DNA from: Dehalococcoidia bacterium
Lineage (GTDB): Bacteria > Chloroflexota > Dehalococcoidia > Dehalococcoidales > DAOWJH01
Length of the DNA stretch: 6,391 nucleotides
NCBI GenBank assembly: GCA_030640495.1
Contig: DAOWJH010000082.1
Location: 1-6,391, forward strand
Direction of reading: 5' to 3'
Of the stretch, positions 3,683 through 6,391 are shown piece after piece. The notes under the pieces are model-generated. The model made no database searches. It had not been told where the DNA came from and saw only the letters and a program-made list of their open reading frames with translations. Positions within the stretch are counted from its first letter, which is position 1; every line of letters begins with the position of its first letter. Position numbers and translations under genes: made by a program.

Positions 3683-6391
3683 TGTCTTATTCTCATCACC
3701 AGCACCACTATGATAACCAATAGCACTGTTACCGTGAAGCCCATGAATCCCATCAGGTATATTATCCAGTCGGGGGTAGTCTGCTGGGCTTCGGGGATAG
3801 TCTGTTGGGTTGGTGGTGGAGATGATGGTGACGAAGGTAGTGGTGATGATGGCTCTGGGTTTGGGTCTGGCTCTGGCTCTGGCTGTGACTCAGTAGTGAA
3901 GGCGCTAGCCGCACTCCAGTCACTGCAGGTATCGGAGCTGGTAGCCCTGACCTTCCAGTAGTAGGTGGTATCATAGTCCAGACTTATATCGCACTGCCAG
4001 GCGGTGCTGGGTAGGGCATAGTCACCAACCTTTATGATTACGGGGTTAGTAAAAGAAATATCGGTGGATACCAGTAGCTCGTAGCAGTGTGCCCCGGCTA
4101 TAAGGCTCCACTGAAATATGGGCTTTAGCGACATCCCGGTGACACCAGCTTCAGGGCTTGTAAGTTTGGGAACAATAGCCTCAGCGCCCAGAGTGGTGGT
4201 GAACGACCGCTTGGCTGACCACGGGCTAAGCACTGGCTCGGTGGCTCTTACCCGCCAGTAGTATGTGGTCGCTGGCTCAAGTGCTGGCAGCCGGGCTGAG
4301 CTTGCTTCAGCATCATCCTCAAAGGAAACAGTGGAGAAGTCAGTATCATAATCAAGCTGCCACTCATAGCTAGTGGCACCGCTCAGCGCCTTCCAGTCAA
4401 GTCTAATATCCCTGATGGTGTCACTAGTAATAACGCCTACGCCTGATGCTTTGTTGAGTGGTGAAGTCAGGGTAGGCGGCTGGGTTAGGCTATCGGTAAG
4501 GGTCATTAGCCTATTATTAGTGGTATCAATTGACCATAGTTGATTTCCATATTGCCATAGCTTAGTTAGGGTAGCACTATCATCAAGCCCGCGGGTAACT
4601 GTCTCAAATGTCGGCCCCAATGAATATGTTGGATTGAGACAGCGCTCAATACCACCATCAGCCTTGAAGTTGGTGGCATATAGTGTGCCATCAGCCGATA
4701 CTACCAGTTGCTTGAACATACCTCCAGCCGGGCTATCTATGCCCTCCCAGTCAGTACTGGCGCCGATAATGAAACGGTGGATGCCCGTATCTGCGGTGTC
4801 GCTGGCGGCATAGATGGTGCTATTGCTGCTGAATTTGGGGTCGAAGGCAACGGTTATGGCGCCGTTAAGGGGTGGTAGGGTGGCATCCACTGGCAGTGGC
4901 TCAAATGAGTCGCCATTATCCTCAGACCAATAGACCCAGCCGTCTTTATTACCTACCACCATCGTCTCATCTTCATCATAGTCAGGTGACAGGGCGATGG
5001 AGCTTAATATTTGGCTACCAACCACTGCCGGGGTAGAATAGTTTAAACCGCTGTTGGTAGTGCCGTAGATGAGACCGAGGTGATTAACACTATCATAGCT
5101 ACTGATAAATAGCGTGGTATCGTTAACCACTGCCCAGGTGTCGATAGCGGATGGGGCACTTCGGCGTTTGAAGCTTTGACCGTTATCGGTTGATTTCCAT
5201 ATTGCCGGGTTGCCATTACTAACCCCGGCTAAGAACACTACCTCATCTCTGTTGCCGTATTGGGGGGGAAGCTTAACCAGATTGAGACTGTCTATATTAG
5301 GCAGGCTGCTGGTAAACACCCTTTCCCACCTTGTGCCGCCACTCAGACTCCGCCACAGGCTATACTCTGCACCCCAGGTGAGCATAAACAGGGTGTCATC
5401 CTGACTATAGTTAGGGGATAGTGCCAGGTCAACAATGCTGTTAAGGTTGGCATCAATTAAGCTCACCTGGTTCCAGATAACACCGCTATCCGCAGTGTAA
5501 GAGAAAGCGCTGTCGGTGCCGCTGGTAACAGCGTAGGCTCTGCCGCTTTCGGCAAAGTCATCAGCCGTTACTACATAGGTTGGACCATCACCCGATGGAG
5601 CCTTGTCAGATGTATCCCAGCTGTCGCCGTCGTCGGTGCTGTAGTAGACCTCATTGCTATCCTGGGCACCAGCCATTAATCGGGCGTTACCTGTCAGGTC
5701 AAGGCTGCTTATATCAGCGTTAACATCGTCAAGGCGGTAGGCAGTGTTTGGGTTCACCCGATAGACACCACCATTGACAGCATCACCGCTAACGCCGACA
5801 AAAAACTCATCGTCATAATCGGCGGGGAAGCAGATGTCAGAGGCACCAGCAATGTCAAAGCTGTTACCATTTAAGTCAGTTAGCTCAGCGACCTCAGGCC
5901 AGTTACCAACAATGCCATAGTTGTTGATAACCCGGGTATGAACTTCATCAGTAACCACAGCTATTATCTGGAAGTCGCTGGCGAACTCGGGCGAGTCGGC
6001 TATGGAGTAAACATCGTAGTTACCTACCTCTAAGTCAGCCCACTTAGCCCCGAAATCTGCTTCAGCTATATAATAAACACCACCAAAGTCGCCGTCATCG
6101 GCGTCAGCAGTGCCTATGAATAGATAGAGGTCGTCATCCATATAGCCAGCATTGAGGCAGGTTATTGATTCATTGGTATCAAGGGGGGGCAGAGTGGTAT
6201 CGGCTACTGTATCAAAACTGTCACCGGCATCATCAGACTGATAAACATGGCTGCCATCGGTTACATAGATAATGTCGGCATCAATGCTGGAGCCGACTAT
6301 ATCGGCTATGGCTCCGCCATCGTAGTCAGTTTTTACCCAGCTGTGCCCGTCATCACTGGACTTGAACAGCACATTATCACCACTGACCTTG
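3676..6391 (-). CDS. Large Asp-box (BNR) beta-propeller / FN3 surface protein with C-terminal membrane anchor, N-terminus missing
   Basis: The frame stays open to the right edge; the GTG at 6370-6372 is internal, and upstream codons (KVSGDNV) lead into an Asp-box. Residues are numbered from that GTG (898 to the stop). Asp-box-like motifs lie near 4, 45, 244, 292, 341, 393, 437 and 482 (e.g. KSTDNGQSF), mostly 41-52 residues apart, alternating with SPxYxxD-type motifs (319, 462, 511). This is typical of BNR/sortilin-like propeller blades. Two fibronectin-III-like domains follow (632-726, 735-827; TTYYWRVRA and TTYYWKVRA), then a Pro/Ser/Gln-rich stalk (828-868), one hydrophobic helix (870-893) and a basic tail RIRQP. 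The topology implies an extracellular body on a membrane anchor. A BNR/Asp-box protein is the putative S-layer protein of Dehalococcoides; equivalence here is inferred. No sialidase catalytic residues were identified, so glycosidase activity should not be assumed. Confidence 0.85.
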   Translation of the reverse strand, partial: KVSGDNVLFKSSDDGHSWVKTDYDGGAIADIVGSSIDADIIYVTDGSHVYQSDDAGDSFDTVADTTLPPLDTNESITCLNAGYMDDDLYLFIGTADADDGDFGGVYYIAEADFGAKWADLEVGNYDVYSIADSPEFASDFQIIAVVTDEVHTRVINNYGIVGNWPEVAELTDLNGNSFDIAGASDICFPADYDDEFFVGVSGDAVNGGVYRVNPNTAYRLDDVNADISSLDLTGNARLMAGAQDSNEVYYSTDDGDSWDTSDKAPSGDGPTYVVTADDFAESGRAYAVTSGTDSAFSYTADSGVIWNQVSLIDANLNSIVDLALSPNYSQDDTLFMLTWGAEYSLWRSLSGGTRWERVFTSSLPNIDSLNLVKLPPQYGNRDEVVFLAGVSNGNPAIWKSTDNGQSFKRRSAPSAIDTWAVVNDTTLFISSYDSVNHLGLIYGTTNSGLNYSTPAVVGSQILSSIALSPDYDEDETMVVGNKDGWVYWSEDNGDSFEPLPVDATLPPLNGAITVAFDPKFSSNSTIYAASDTADTGIHRFIIGASTDWEGIDSPAGGMFKQLVVSADGTLYATNFKADGGIERCLNPTYSLGPTFETVTRGLDDSATLTKLWQYGNQLWSIDTTNNRLMTLTDSLTQPPTLTSPLNKASGVGVITSDTIRDIRLDWKALSGATSYEWQLDYDTDFSTVSFEDDAEASSARLPALEPATTYYWRVRATEPVLSPWSAKRSFTTTLGAEAIVPKLTSPEAGVTGMSLKPIFQWSLIAGAHCYELLVSTDISFTNPVIIKVGDYALPSTAWQCDISLDYDTTYYWKVRATSSDTCSDWSAASAFTTESQPEPEPDPNPEPSSPLPSSPSSPPPTQQTIPEAQQTTPDWIIYLMGFMGFTVTVLLVIIVVLVMRIRQP
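3850..3885 (-). repeat. Hexanucleotide tandem repeat encoding an X-Pro stalk
   Basis: Six degenerate copies of a GGCTCT-like unit (plus strand; three of the first-base-shifted units are identical GGCTCT) run in phase with the codons. Each unit encodes one X-Pro pair: QPEPEPDPNPEP, residues 830-841 of the surface protein. The array opens the flexible linker between the second FN3 domain and the membrane anchor. Unit gain or loss by slippage would change stalk length without breaking the frame. Confidence 0.8.

Noticed and set aside
3710..3974. Short open frames on both strands across the Pro-rich stalk (83 and 70 codons)
   Set aside because: Low-complexity DNA keeps several frames open; the translations (Gly/Ser-Asp and His/Gln-rich) are shadows of the X-Pro repeat.
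3676..6372. GTG at 6370-6372 as the start of the surface protein
   Set aside because: The frame continues open to the window edge and the Asp-box segment runs across this codon; the gene is truncated, not starting here.

Overview
The window reads as a bacterial chromosomal segment of moderate GC. It most resembles Dehalococcoidia-type Chloroflexota. The grounds are the hrcA-grpE-dnaK order, the HrcA N-terminus, and a large Asp-box/BNR surface protein of the kind annotated as a putative S-layer protein in Dehalococcoides. This placement is an inference from protein flavour and gene order; no marker gene in the window settles it.

Bases 1-2156, minus strand: a CIRCE-type heat-shock operon, read right to left as promoter, CIRCE operator, hrcA (repressor), grpE (nucleotide exchange factor) and dnaK (Hsp70, cut by the left window edge after 130 codons). 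The operator is a perfect inverted repeat, but both arms differ from the textbook CIRCE at one symmetric position. grpE and dnaK are 3 nt apart, and the dnaK Shine-Dalgarno sequence lies inside the acidic C-terminal codons of grpE.

Bases 2157-2331 form a divergent intergenic region. It holds an A/T tract upstream of the hrcA promoter, a REP-like 13-bp-arm palindrome with a G-rich flank, an 8-bp inverted repeat overlapping a -35 box, and a good sigma70-type promoter firing rightward.

Bases 2332-3598, plus strand: two small enzyme-like genes. The first is a UlaG/COG2220-type metallo-beta-lactamase-fold protein whose HxHxDH motif has lost its Asp. The second is a C_GCAxxG_C_C-family putative redox protein. 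They are 76 nt apart with no clear terminator or second promoter between them, so they may be co-transcribed.

Bases 3676-6391, minus strand: the C-terminal 900 or so residues of a large surface protein, running off the right edge. It consists of Asp-box beta-propeller-like repeats, two fibronectin-III-like domains, a Pro-rich stalk encoded by a hexanucleotide repeat, and one C-terminal membrane anchor. It converges on the redox gene across 77 nt with no canonical terminator.

The three blocks look functionally independent: protein folding stress, small redox/hydrolase metabolism, and the cell surface. I see no mobile element, CRISPR, tRNA or rRNA, and no clear evidence of a wholly new system. 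The points most worth following are the variant operator, the altered metal site and the anchored surface protein.
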